From positions 81,238 through 145,237 of the forward strand of contig QNGE01000978.1 in NCBI GenBank assembly GCA_008508345.1: a stretch of 64,000 nucleotides of DNA, in the 5' to 3' direction. The notes under the pieces are model-generated. The model saw nothing but the letters and a program-made list of their open reading frames with translations, did not search any database and was not told where the DNA came from. The position numbers and the translations under genes were made by a program. This DNA comes from Paragonimus westermani. Lineage: Eukaryota; Platyhelminthes; Trematoda; Plagiorchiida; Troglotrematidae. Below are positions 25,001 to 35,750 of the stretch, piece after piece. Numbering within the stretch: the first letter of the stretch is position 1; every line of letters begins with the position of its first letter.

Positions 25001-25888
25001 ACGTTTTTCAACACAACCGAAACTGCGAAGTTCATATTCACTTGACTACTCGTACACAACTGTAGTCACTTCAACATACAGGCTAAAGTACCCACACCCT
25101 GTAACTGAGTTTTCCACTGGTGGAAAAAGCCGAATGTGAAAATGTCATATTTTGGCTCCATTTGTAAATCTTGTTGATATGTACATCACATGAATTTCTG
25201 TTCTCACGTCCATTACGATAACTCTGTGACCTACTGGACGAAACCAGGTTGGTTCAATTGAAGTGTCTTTCTATAATTATTTCGATAATACTTCAACCAA
25301 CCAGATGGTTGTTTCCGACTGTAACTAAAAGCAGACGAGCAGAATGAGCTGAGAGTCTTCGTGAACACAGAGAGTGAGAGTCTGTGACCATGACACACCA
25401 AGCCGGATCAGGCAGCGTAAGTCTACAACAGCTTACGCCATTTTCGAAAAAATACATTACTTATTGAAATGGTTGCTCTTGACCAGATTAAGCTGAAACC
25501 CTAGCTCTGTCATCTTTGGCCGATTCTTCTCTTCAAAACTCACACTTTGTAATTATCCTTTCTTTGGAAATCGAATTACAAGTCATCGAAACATGGATAT
25601 AACAAAACACAACTTGTGCCACATGCATTTAATCTCGTACTTATTTTCGGAATTTTTCTCACATGTTTAATTTTTTTGAATAAAATTCCGTTTACTTAGA
25701 AAATGAAAACTACAGCAGTAACCGGTTATAACACCATATCAGAAATGAAGCGACAGTCAGTAATTAAAGTATGGTTTGTAAGACGTTATGATTACCAACG
25801 GGTAATAGTGTGCTGTAAACAAGACAGAGCTTTTTATTTTCGTTTACTCATATATGTGGATTTTGAGACTGACAACACGTGTTTACCT
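22065..25888. other. No assignable feature
   Basis: Stop-rich in all frames over long stretches and without recognised repeats. The frame 22207-22389 (+) has no motif. Confidence 0.5.
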
Positions 25889-25983
25889 CAAGTTGAACAG
25901 CACTCATATTTGATCACAGCCTTCACATTCAGAGAGACATCGTAGCCAACCTCTTTCAAAAAGAAGCGCTAGACTCGAATTTC
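25889..25983 (-). repeat. SINE copy F, 3' half
   Basis: Reverse complement of the SINE body: CAAGTTGAACAGCACTCATA, TTGATCACAGCCTTCACATTC, AAAAAGAAGCGCTAGACTCG. It lies next to copy G in the opposite orientation, so the two face away from a common centre near 25984. Confidence 0.8.
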
Positions 25984-25984
25984 C

Positions 25985-26174
25985 AGCGTAGCCGAAATTC
26001 TAACCCTGGCCCTGGCAAGGATATGCACTACTGACGAGCACTAATGAGAAAGCAACTCAAATCTGCTGCTCCTTTTCGAAAGACGCTGGCTACAAAGTCT
26101 ATCGGAATGCGAAGGCTGTGGTCGAATGAGTGATGCTGAATTCGAAACTAAAGTAATTCCCCGACTACTCATCA
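25985..26174 (+). repeat. SINE copy G
   Basis: Starts with AGCGTAGCCGAAATTCTAACC (B-box region), then CTGGCAAGGATATGCACTAC, TGACGAGCACTAATGAGA, CTTTTCGAAAGACGCTGGCT and TCGGAATGCGAAGGCTGTGG. It ends with CCCCGACTACTCATCACC, which equals the 3' end seen in copy A. The A-box half of the head is missing. The motif AGCGTAGCCG is shared with the copy at 27811-28020, suggesting a subfamily. Confidence 0.85.
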
Positions 26175-27810
26175 CCCAGGCTGCTCTGTTGCAGAGAACA
26201 GTTCTGGAGGAACAAGTCACATCATCTGGAAAGTCTTCCGTTGGTATAAATTTCAGTTTTTCGCGTCGTTATGGCGATTTATTAGAGTGCTGTTCCTCCT
26301 CTATGTATTTTTTTTCAACAGGCTGCACAAACAAGCCGAAAAGGGGTTGAATGTGCAAAACTATATGTTGCGTAATGCTCATCAGGCTTTCACAGTTACA
26401 TAAGGCATATACGCAATATATGTAAAAATCAGAATACGTTGAGTAGTACACTAAAGACCATGTATTTGAGGTGCGAGTAATTACTGCAAAAACCCTTGTG
26501 CTTGATTTGTGCTGTACAATTATATTATATTGCTCTAATTTTCAGTGCAGTCCGGTCCGGTGTTGTTGGCAAACAGAAATACAAACAAAATCGTCTGTTC
26601 CTTTCAGATGCTCAAGCACAGCAGTGAGAACACAAAATCTGGTAGATTCGAGCATTTACTATGGAGCATCAGTAGGAAATTAACAATAATCAATCTTATG
26701 CCGACAATTAGGTTTGGATTAGATCACTGAGAAGAGCGAAGCTTCGGATCTGTGAATATTTTGTCGAACGCGAATAGCTCGTTTAAAGCAACTGATTGCG
26801 ACCGTTTCAACGAACTCCAAGAATCTTAAGTTGGAATGACTTAACAGGATTATGAATATATAAGTTGGATTGACTGATTGTCAGTTTTCGGTAACAGAGA
26901 CTTCGCACCTATTGAGGCAAGATTTTTTCTCACTTTCTCTCGGTTCTGTCTATGCAACTTCCTTCTCAGTTACATACAGATTGATATAATTTCCGGTCTT
27001 CTGGTGAATACTTACACACGACCAACCCAAATCTGATAAATCTCTCATATGAGAGTAGAATAACGTATCTGACAATTTCCGTTCACTCTATCTGTGATTA
27101 AAGTTCGTCTGTTATTGTTTAATGAAACCACAGCATGTTTGTTTGACTTCCGTGAATACAATGAACTTCAAATATTTACTCTATCCATTTCTTTGTGTCA
27201 ACAAACTTTGAATCTTCCACAAGTTTTTTTTACTTTCGTGCACTATTTTGAAAGAGATGAAAACCGAGTCCTACAAAATTGGCAACAAAACAAATGACCA
27301 CTGTACCCAAAGTGAAACATTGCGTGTTTTCTCGTCACCGTACACCGATCGTCACAATTTATGCTGTTTACAAAGCTTAAATGTCGTTTTTTGTTTTGTA
27401 CTTCGTTTCACGATACAATTCATATAATGATCCACAGTAAAGAAAACTAATCACCGCATGAACACTCTTGTAAATCAACGACAATAATAGAACAATATAG
27501 TGGATTCCTTTGCGAAAACCGAGTGTATTTGTTAGTTCAACATTCTGGTTTATGTTTGTGTACTACTGCAGCAACCGGAACAATGTGCACGTCCACTTAG
27601 AAACCAAAAATATTATTGAAATCTGATTCAAATCATGCTCTTTGCTACAAATGTGTGGGTTAAGTGATAATTCAGTCGTCTTTCTGGAATGAAACTAAAC
27701 CCTCTGAATGTATGGATTACGTCTTGCCGACTTGTTCTGGTAACACTTTTCTGGACGATTATCAAAGAATGCACCAGATTTGAGTGTTTTTCTTGTTGGA
27801 ATCCGTCAGT
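26175..27810. other. No assignable feature
   Basis: Short frames only (at most about 74 codons); none with a motif. AT-rich, with poly-T and poly-A strings. Confidence 0.5.
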
Positions 27811-28020
27811 AGTGTGGCTGAGCGTTCACATATGACGATTCAGTCATGACTGATGTGAGATCAACAGGTTAGTATTCAAAGCGTAGCCGGAGTTGTAATG
27901 CTGGCTATGGCAAGGGCATGCGCAGCTGACGTAATTTGACAAAAACAAAACACGTCTAGCAAATCTTATCGAAAGAGGTTGACTGGGAGTTCTGTGAGAA
28001 CACCGGAGGTGCGGTTGCTT
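27811..28020 (+). repeat. SINE copy H, degenerate, with the extra 5' tRNA-like segment
   Basis: GTGTGGCTGAGCGTTCACAT at 27811-27830 aligns with GAGTGGTTGAGCGTTCAGAT upstream of copy E. It is followed by ACTGATGTGAGATCAACAGG, which aligns with CCTAATGTGAGGTCAATGG. Then come AGCGTAGCCGGAGTTGTAAT, GGCTATGGCAAGGGCATGCG and TTATCGAAAGAGGTTGACTG of the body. The copy is much diverged and its 3' end is unclear. Its value is that it independently preserves the upstream segment joined to the Met-like head. Confidence 0.65.
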
Positions 28021-28465
28021 ACGCCTAATTCTCATAACTAATTCCCATGGGCTTTTCACGTCATTTGTGGACCAGAGTAAAAAGTGTGCGGAAATTTGTT
28101 TATATGGTTGCCATAAACAGTTATACACGGAAACAGACTATATGTGTAGCTAAAATCTATACAGACGGAACCTGTTGTGTCAAAACCAAACAAGACACGA
28201 TGATTTGATGAGCTACAGAAGAATTTTGTCTGTGGCGCCAATTCAGCTGAGGTTGGTACGGTCGAGAGAATAACCGGTGGTAATGCAGCCCCGCAAATTC
28301 TCTGGAGTTACACTCACTGACTGAATAGAATAAACTATTGAAATGGGGAGAATCACCTAAAAGGACGACTGATGGCCCGGGGAAAATGTTCGGAAGAATA
28401 TTCAGAAGCTTCTGAAAGAAATTTATTATTGAAAAGATAACTGAAAAATTGATATTATCACGTGA

Positions 28466-28834
28466 ATCTTAGACACAAGAAATGCATATTCCAACGAAAT
28501 CCTAAAAGCATGTAACACCACTGAAGCTGATATTGTTCAAGACTTGTTTGGCGCAACATCTATTAGTAAAGCGGTTCGAGGAGCTGTCGACAACTGCATA
28601 ACAGTCGTTCTTTCAGTGCACTTTGAGGGACTTGTTTGAGTTGGCAACATGGAAGTGATGGAAACAATCGCCAAACGAATCGTTGGAAAGCAATTGCGAA
28701 CTTTTTCAGCCTCTTCGGAGCACTACAAACATGAAATTTCCATTTCAGGGAGAAGGTTGTTGACAGCTAAACGGTTTGGCAATCGGGAATCTGTTCAACC
28801 TTATTTTTATAAAGACTTTTATGGTCAACCGTGA
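28466..28834 (+). other. Long frame with one stop, unassigned
   Basis: One reading frame stays open for 122 codons except for a single TGA at 28637. The part before the stop reads NEILKACN, ADIVQDLFGA and VRGAVDN; the part after begins MEVMETIAKRIVGKQ and ends DFYGQP. Amino-acid composition looks protein-like, but I recognise no family. At this base composition a frame of this length with one stop is not rare in 64 kb. Candidate decayed exon only. Confidence 0.2.
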
Positions 28835-31800
28835 GATGATGTTCTATCCAGGTATACATCGGTTGTACACCAAACTGTTCCGGAAGAAAATGTGTGACTT
28901 ACGTTCCGACCTGTTTTCATGCAATTAGCACAATTAAAGACGAAACACAATAAACGTTCACGTACAATCTACTAATTTAACAAATAACGCTCATACGACT
29001 GCTAGAGCCACGTGGCAGCAAGGAATTACAAATAAATTGGAAATTAATAAAAAGTTGTTAAGAAATCTTGTCGCAATTTATCTTCAATATATCTCCGCTG
29101 TTGTAGCAGCCTGTTTCATACCTTTGAAACTGGTAAATTTTGTGCGCAATCGTTTACCGGACAAGACAGATCTGTCAAAATTTCCACCGAACAACCACCA
29201 GTATGAATACTAATGAAGGCGTAACTTATGCCAAACAAACAGCGATATACTCGCGCTATAAGCAACCTGTTTCATTGATAAAAATGTTGACTAAGAGTAC
29301 ATCAACAAGATACCATCAGGTGATATTAAATATTAAGGATAAAAAGTGTCTTTTGATTTTCATGATAAAACTCAGCCTGAAGTGCACATCATTAGTCAGG
29401 TACTCGTGTGCGAACGAAAAGCAAATATTTCAACCCCAAATTATTCTAGTTCCGAATAAAAAACGCGCTCGACGTGTAACAGTGAAATCACTCATATAAA
29501 TCCTGTACTAGAACAGTCAACCAAGAGTATAATTAAACAGTCTGCTTTGCGTATGCGATCTTTGTAGGTAGTTGACAATGTGATTCTTTTCAGTTTTCTA
29601 TATAATTCAAAATCTTTGCGGGTAGAGATTTCCGGTTAACGGATCGTTTTGAGTCAGTTTTCTTCATCTGTTAGCAATTAAGGCAATATGCTTTACTCAG
29701 TCAACCACTAGATGAATTGTTGTCGATTAATGAAACCGTGAACTTTGTGGTCTGGTTATCACCAGCTAATCAGATGGTATAGTTTATCTCCGAGCATACG
29801 GGTGTGAGTTAAGCAAAGTTAGCTTAGATTCTAGTTGCAAGAATATATGGCGGCAGTGTACCAAACAAGAATCGATCTATCTTTCTGGCATCCCTAAAAC
29901 AATGAAATCTTATTTATCAAGCCTGGCAGATATATGGAGCACGAACCCTGAGTCTATCCATTTCCAGGACAAATAAATCTACTCAAAGATGTTTCAGGTT
30001 GATAGTCAGTGGTCGAAAAATTTCGGTTCATCATTTTGCACTGAGTGTCTTTTTAATTATTGCCATATAATTTGTGTTTGGTTATACCTAGCAAAATCAT
30101 ACTACACTCGCTCGAAGCAGACTTTGTACGGTTATTTTTTATATTCTCTTAAGCCCAGAGAGCAAACCCGCCTAATTGCACGCCATAAATTCAATCGTTC
30201 TTTTGATAAGTATCATACACAGTAAATCATAAGACAAGTGTTCGCAGCTTGAACGACCTTTTGGGATCACTTCTGCCAGATCAGTTTGAAGAAAACGGAA
30301 ACATTTACGGATTTAGCGGGTACTGCATCATACGTCAAAATCTAATTCATTAAAATATGAAAATATTTCTCAATTCCATCATTTAGGAGTTTTATGACAT
30401 ATCGTGACCACAACAGTCCATTTAGTGTAACGTTTGAAAGTGTACTCACACGTGTCAACAATCACTTTTCGCTTGATATGATTTTACTAATTAAGTTCAA
30501 ACGCGGCTTTAGAGATTTTGATATGTGCATTTTACATCAACTTGATCGTACGTTGTATTTTCTAGTATGATATATTTGTGATCAAACAATTCGTGCAAAA
30601 TGAATATATCTAGCAACATAAAACACGCCGTCACATTTGATTCAGGTTTGTCACCATCGTCTGACATTGACGTCCAGATTTGCTTTATTCCTCATCTACC
30701 TCCAAACAACGCGTCCTGAAATTAACTTGGTTTAATACCGCTCCAAACAGGAAGTGAGTCGTTCTGGTGTAAATGAGGTTGATCAATACATGTAGTGCTG
30801 ATACTCACTTGGTATTCAGTCTAAATACACCCAACTGTACAAGCTGCAATAAATTTGCTGAGTGGATTATGAATATGTTGTCCTGATAAGTTGTTGAAGA
30901 CAGATAGAAGAGATATTAGACGGTCCGTTAATTAGATACGCCCTGTTGAAAGTGAGCATCCGAGAAAAACATAACAGCAAATCAGATATGTGTGAAAATT
31001 AGAGAAGATTATTCCTTCCACATGCAAGTCTTCGCTATGTTCATCGTGTTGGTTCTTGAGTTGCACAAATGAGGTGTTCGATGTGACCGAATTCGATCAC
31101 TTTGTATTACAAATAAAATCACAGTTTATCATCGAACAAGATTAACTGACGACCCCAAGCTGTCCACTGGAATAGGAGACTGTTTGTCATCGAGTGGTCC
31201 AGCAGTTTTGCACTCCGCTGAGCTAATTTAGAAGTGTTTATGGTGATCTACAGTCAGTGTACACTACCAAGGTGGTCGATAAAAAATAATCCCGGTTCAG
31301 CTAACAATACTGGACAGAACATCGATTTCCTTTTTTAACAGTTTAGTCGAAAGTAAGTCAAATATTGACCACAGCACCTCAAGAACTGGTAGATACCGTG
31401 TGTAACCTGTCGTAGCAGATGTGACTTTGCACGTGTTCAGTTGTTCAACTTTGTCCCTAGCATTTCAAAGGGCGTTTAGAAACAGAAATTCGGAATGTTA
31501 GCCATTTCCCCATAGAGACCACTCATACATCTGAATTAAGCTATTCGTTTTAGGAAACAAATCTTCCTCCCCATCATTCTGAATGACTGAGAAAAAAATT
31601 AACGTTCACGAAGGGAGTTCCATTTGTTCACTTCATTCGCACGCGCATATGAATGACTTCAAAATAAAGTGATCAAACGGGTATTCATCCATTAGTTCCA
31701 GAAGCTAGGCTATCACTGGTTATGGCAAGCACAGCAATTGTAATGTTACCGTTAGACATGTCATTGGTAACTAAAAATCCTCGTTAGATTCGGGGCATTT

Positions 31801-32569
31801 TAACGGGTTACGTGTTGTGACAATATAGAAAGATACACCTAGATCTTCTGAGTCCGCCATGATTAAAATGCTTAGTGATCGATGAGTGGGGTAAACCAAA
31901 CAAACCCGCAATTGTATGTGAGGCGAAACTTTGTCTTTATAGTCTCAAACGTGAAATCAGTTGAAAAATGATCGGATAGGCATCCTGTGACTATCCGCGT
32001 AATTTACTGGTCGGTTGACTTGACAGACATTATAAAAAAACGCTTAAAATTGTTAATTTTTGTTCAGCGTTGTGAATAGGTATGAAATATTATGAAAACG
32101 TATGTTTGCCGCGAATGTTAATATTTAGTTATTGCAGCAAATGATTAAGGGGTTGTATCTGTTGAAATTTTGTTGCACGCACATTAATCGAACAAACTCG
32201 ATTCCAGTATTACACTATGTTCAACCAATTCACGTCGATGTGAATCGGAAAATGTGTTCAGTTTGATTCGATCAACTAACATCACCACATCGACTGACAT
32301 TTTCGTTCAGTCTCTGGCATAAACTAACACTCTGTCATACTATATTCATGAAATGTTCAGCACCATAGTATTTCACACAGTTCAGTAAATGTCCCCGGTG
32401 ACATTCCACTATCTAACACGATCAACCCTCCGCCACCTGGTGCTACAGAATTTTTTAATATGTTTTGGACGACGTTATCGCATATGGCTGATTGACCCAC
32501 AAGCACCACAGGAACTCACAAATCATACTCGATCACCTCCGTTGAGCTGGTTTCATATTAAGCACGCCC
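28835..32569. other. No assignable feature
   Basis: The largest frame (29140-29499 +, 119 codons, alternative start) is lysine- and threonine-rich without motif. Nothing else recognised. Confidence 0.45.
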
Positions 32570-33000
32570 AGGTGTAGACTGAACCCAAAAGATGCTAGTT
32601 TCTTGAGCCACGTCATATCCAAGGAGAGCGTGCAGACCGCGTAGGCCAAGACGGTTTACGTGAAGCACTCTCCGAATTCACTAACTGTCAATGGATCGAG
32701 GGGCGTTCTCGGTCTAGCTCCACATTACCGGCGATTTGTTCGCACTTTCCAATGACCTCGGAACCCTGGAGTGAATCTTCGTAAACGAGAAACATCGGCA
32801 GATTTGACTAACCACATTGAGCACTCACATATCCTCAGTACCAGCATTTCACGATTTTAAAGAAGCTGACGAATTCATACCGGATATTTAGGTGAGTTGT
32901 CATGGACTAGCAGTAGTGAAATTCCAAAAGATTTACGGTGAGGGAACGCGTGCGGAAACAGAACCCTGAGCAAACGCGAAAAGAACTACTGTACTACGGG
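32570..33000 (+). pseudogene. Ty3/gypsy pol relic (reverse transcriptase end to RNase H)
   Basis: In one frame starting near 32561 the DNA reads CRLNPKDASFLSHVISKE, then VQTA followed by a stop, AKT, SPNSL, and VLGLAPHYRRFVRTF near 32700-32750. This is the conserved end of gypsy reverse transcriptase (FLGHVIS.EG...DP.K.......P....LR.FLGL..YYR.FV..F). After a stop and frame changes, 32940-32995 reads RERVRKQNPEQ and TRKELL, matching the RNase H segment (ERVI.YASR.L...E..Y..TRKELLA) with an internal deletion. The YxDD catalytic region upstream, integrase downstream and LTRs were not found. Dead fragment. Confidence 0.85.
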
Positions 33001-34340
33001 AGAGGTAACGTTAGCGTTAGTGTTCTCTTTGAGGCAATATTGCTCTCACTTGCTGACTTAATTAACACACCCGGTGTCTGCCCATTTTTTTACTTGGTGT
33101 GCTGGTTCAAGTATTGGATTAATGTCCACGACTGAGCGAACATCGGCAAGATATCTCCAGCTATCTCTTACTTCTGAGTTTATCTCTCCAACCGGTCTAT
33201 TTGGTTCTGAAATCACCAAGAAAGAGAATTATAATCACCTGGGTAATGAGTTTTGTAAGAATGCCTTCCAATCTGACATCCTAGTTTGTTGTTGTCAGTG
33301 GGCTGCGGTGAATGTCGCCCATCAAACTAGTCGCGTTTAACACTTTTACAGAAAAGTCAACCACGTCAAGGTCAAGGGTAATTATTTCCATACCTGCCTT
33401 TTGTTTAAACTGCTATGCGACTGACAATAATGTGTCTTCTAGTTTTCCACCTCACTGATGAGCGTGATAAACACAACAGTCTGGCGGAAATGAGCGTGAG
33501 GTATTCAACTCTGATCGGAGTCAAGACTCAGTCACTGATTTGTAATCATACTCTTCAGTTTCTGTTCGAAACTCGCTTGATCTTCCCCCATATACCAAGC
33601 GAGACGTTGCGCATAAAAGAAGTTAGCCCTGTCTTCCGTGGCAACACACTTCGTTATAACGTTACAGTTACGTAAAGCTGTTTATCTTTTGGATGGTTTA
33701 ACTGTATACAACGCTCTGACTGAAGATAGCTTGATGGTGGTCAATCAGCAGGCAGTTATGGCTAACCGGTGTTGCTGGGATGGCTTATTATCGCAGGACT
33801 ATCTGAAGTTACTTTAATTTTTACTGTAACAGTGCGGAGTTGTTCTACAGCGAGCAAAAACTTTTCCAGATTACATGGTTTTTCAAACTCCAACGCATAT
33901 GACCGTGTATATAGGAGCTGCTCTTGTCACTCTTCTAGCCTCGAGAATACCTTAACGGATGCATTTTCGGACATTTTAATTAATCACACCGTGCAGACTG
34001 AATGGTTGCTCACTTCACCACCTCCTCTTTCAACATTCTTTGCAGTATCGTTCCCGTATGCCTGTAATCATTATATTGCAATTTACCCCAGTAGTTTAGT
34101 CACTGATTTTCTTAGTTCGCGGGACTATTCGAGTGATCGGGCTTCTGTTGTTATGTCATGCTTCTAAAATAGTACTGCGACGTTAGACCTTCCATTATAA
34201 GTTCATGTGAGTGTTCACCATGTCTAATATGTCCCTAGTTTGTTCCACTTTTCTAGAACCTCCAATTTCTCACCGTGAGCTGGTTTCTGTTGAAAAAACT
34301 CCGAGTGGATTGATATCCTTTTATTGTCAAACTCTGAAAT
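33001..34340. other. No assignable gene downstream of the gypsy relic
   Basis: Frames at 33074-33340, 33415-33675 and 33769-34167 (up to 132 codons, +) follow the relic on the same strand. I looked for gypsy integrase motifs (HHCC, DD35E context) and saw none. They could be remnants too decayed to read, or chance. Confidence 0.35.
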
Positions 34341-34452
34341 GGTTGAACGTTATTCATAGTTCATAGCACCTTTCACATTTCCATAGACATTTTGGTGTCC
34401 CGTATTATGTTCCGCTCCTACTAGAACTTGCCAGTAGTGCATATCCATATGC
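34341..34452 (-). repeat. SINE copy I, fragment with internal deletion
   Basis: GGTTGAACGTTATTCATA, CCTTTCACATTTCCATAGAC, TTCCGCTCCTACTAGAACTT and GCCAGTAGTGCATATCC follow the minus-strand order of the family body. The TTCGAAAAGAAGCACTAGAC block is missing. No head is present. Confidence 0.6.
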
Positions 34453-34664
34453 AGTGAACGTTTTGAATCACATCACGGTCAAACTGTCATACGTAAATGC
34501 ACATACACATGTGATTGGTGGTGGTTACTGAACTGATAAGTAGTGAAGGTTTAGAGGCGACGATCTAATGAGCGGTTGTTTTCCATAATTCTTTCTCAAG
34601 TCAATACAATTACATGGTTTACTCAAGACGTCATAAGAGAAACCGCTAAAACAGAGAGTGACTG

Positions 34665-35129
34665 TTAACGAATGACATTAGGGACTACTACCAGATTCCA
34701 CACAATAGTTTGCTTTCCCGAGATCGGAAGTAGACTGGGTGCTGTCACGCGGTCAGGGTCAAATATTCGTGTATGGTTAGACTGCGTGTGATCGGTTTGT
34801 GGCCACGAAAGTTGCAAGGACTGAACAAACTCCTTTTTAGAGCACAGGTTAGGACTGCTTAATCTGATTGCAATCCATTCGGTGGTTGCCGGAATGCGCT
34901 GACGGGCTGTTTTTGGTAGAGCGTTGACCACTCTGTGGATAACCCGGAATGTTTTGTTAACGTCTGCGCGATGGTTGCTGTCAGCTAGGTGTTCAACAAC
35001 GGCGCTCGTAACTGACTTATTGTCATCGGCTCCGATCCAAGCTAGATGATTTTCAGTTCTTATCGGTGGATTTGAAAAAACCCAATAGCAGCATGTAAGA
35101 TGTCTTGCGCAATGACATTTCGTTCGCAT
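34665..35129 (-). pseudogene. Penelope-like element, C-terminal part of the endonuclease ORF
   Basis: A 154-codon minus frame contains HLAWIGADDNKSVTS, VVEHLADSNHRADVNKTFRV, IHRVVNALPK, ATTEWIAIRL and PNLCSKKEFVQSLQLSWP. This is the C-terminal signature of PLE proteins: EHL.D.nH.vD...tFrVIhRv...l.k..r......E..AIRl..P.LC.qK.fv..L.L.W. The GIY-YIG core should lie upstream (above 35129) but is not legible. A minus frame at 35220-35429 (EAKLRNLTLEFGYRSNHS) might be an older piece of the same ORF. The C-terminal stretch is still open, so it is less decayed than the 255-400 relic, with which it shares motifs. Confidence 0.8.
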
Positions 35130-35560
35130 CTTATCGGTTACTTATGCGAAATTAACATACACTTCATACAGTTGGGGGCAAGCAGCTAAGCGAAATCAAC
35201 CTAGAAATATTTGAAACAGTCAGTCAGGTGACCAAAGCGGAAGCAGCAAAATGCAGCTGATGGGAACCATTGTTTCAATCTTATCGGTGACTTGGATGGA
35301 TTTCATTGTGAACGGATAGATAAATCGTGCTTGGATAAGCAGTCTCTTGTGTGACGAATGGTTGCTCCGATAACCAAATTCTAGTGTCAGATTTCTAAGT
35401 TTGGCTTCGTAGCTCACCTGATGGAGCACTTGCTCCGTTTGGGCATGTTGCTTCTGTTACTGGTTGGAATCCAGCCAAATCTCAAGGTTATGTAATTATT
35501 TCCCTTCCACATGCTCATACTATCCAATCATTCTGACAGGAGACATACACTCCTCACTTC

Positions 35561-35750
35561 ATGATCGCTGGCGCAGTGGTCATCGCACGATAGATTGGCG
35601 AGAGTTCTAGTCCCGATACTGGCAAGCCTACGCACTACTAACGAGATCTAACATAAGCTTATTCGAGTCTAGAACATCTTTTTGAAATGAGTCACCTGAC
35701 ATTTCCATAAGACTGTAAAAACTGCGATCAATTGTCACTGGAGCTCAGCT
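35561..35750 (+). repeat. SINE copy J, full-length but diverged
   Basis: Head: CGCTGGCGCAGTGGTCATCG carries a near-perfect A box (TGGCGCAGTGG). GAGAGTTCTAGTCCCGATAC is the B box about 45 bp on. The body follows as TGGCAAGCCTACGCACTACT, AACGAGATCTAACATAAGC, TATTCGAGTCTAGAACATC, TTTTTGAAATGAGTCACCTG and ACTGCGATCAATTGTCACTGG. The tail loses identity near CAATTATTT. The anticodon region is no longer Met-like. Confidence 0.8.

Noticed and set aside
33769..34167. 132-codon frame downstream of the gypsy relic as a retroelement ORF
   Set aside because: Same strand as the relic but no integrase, envelope or other motif.
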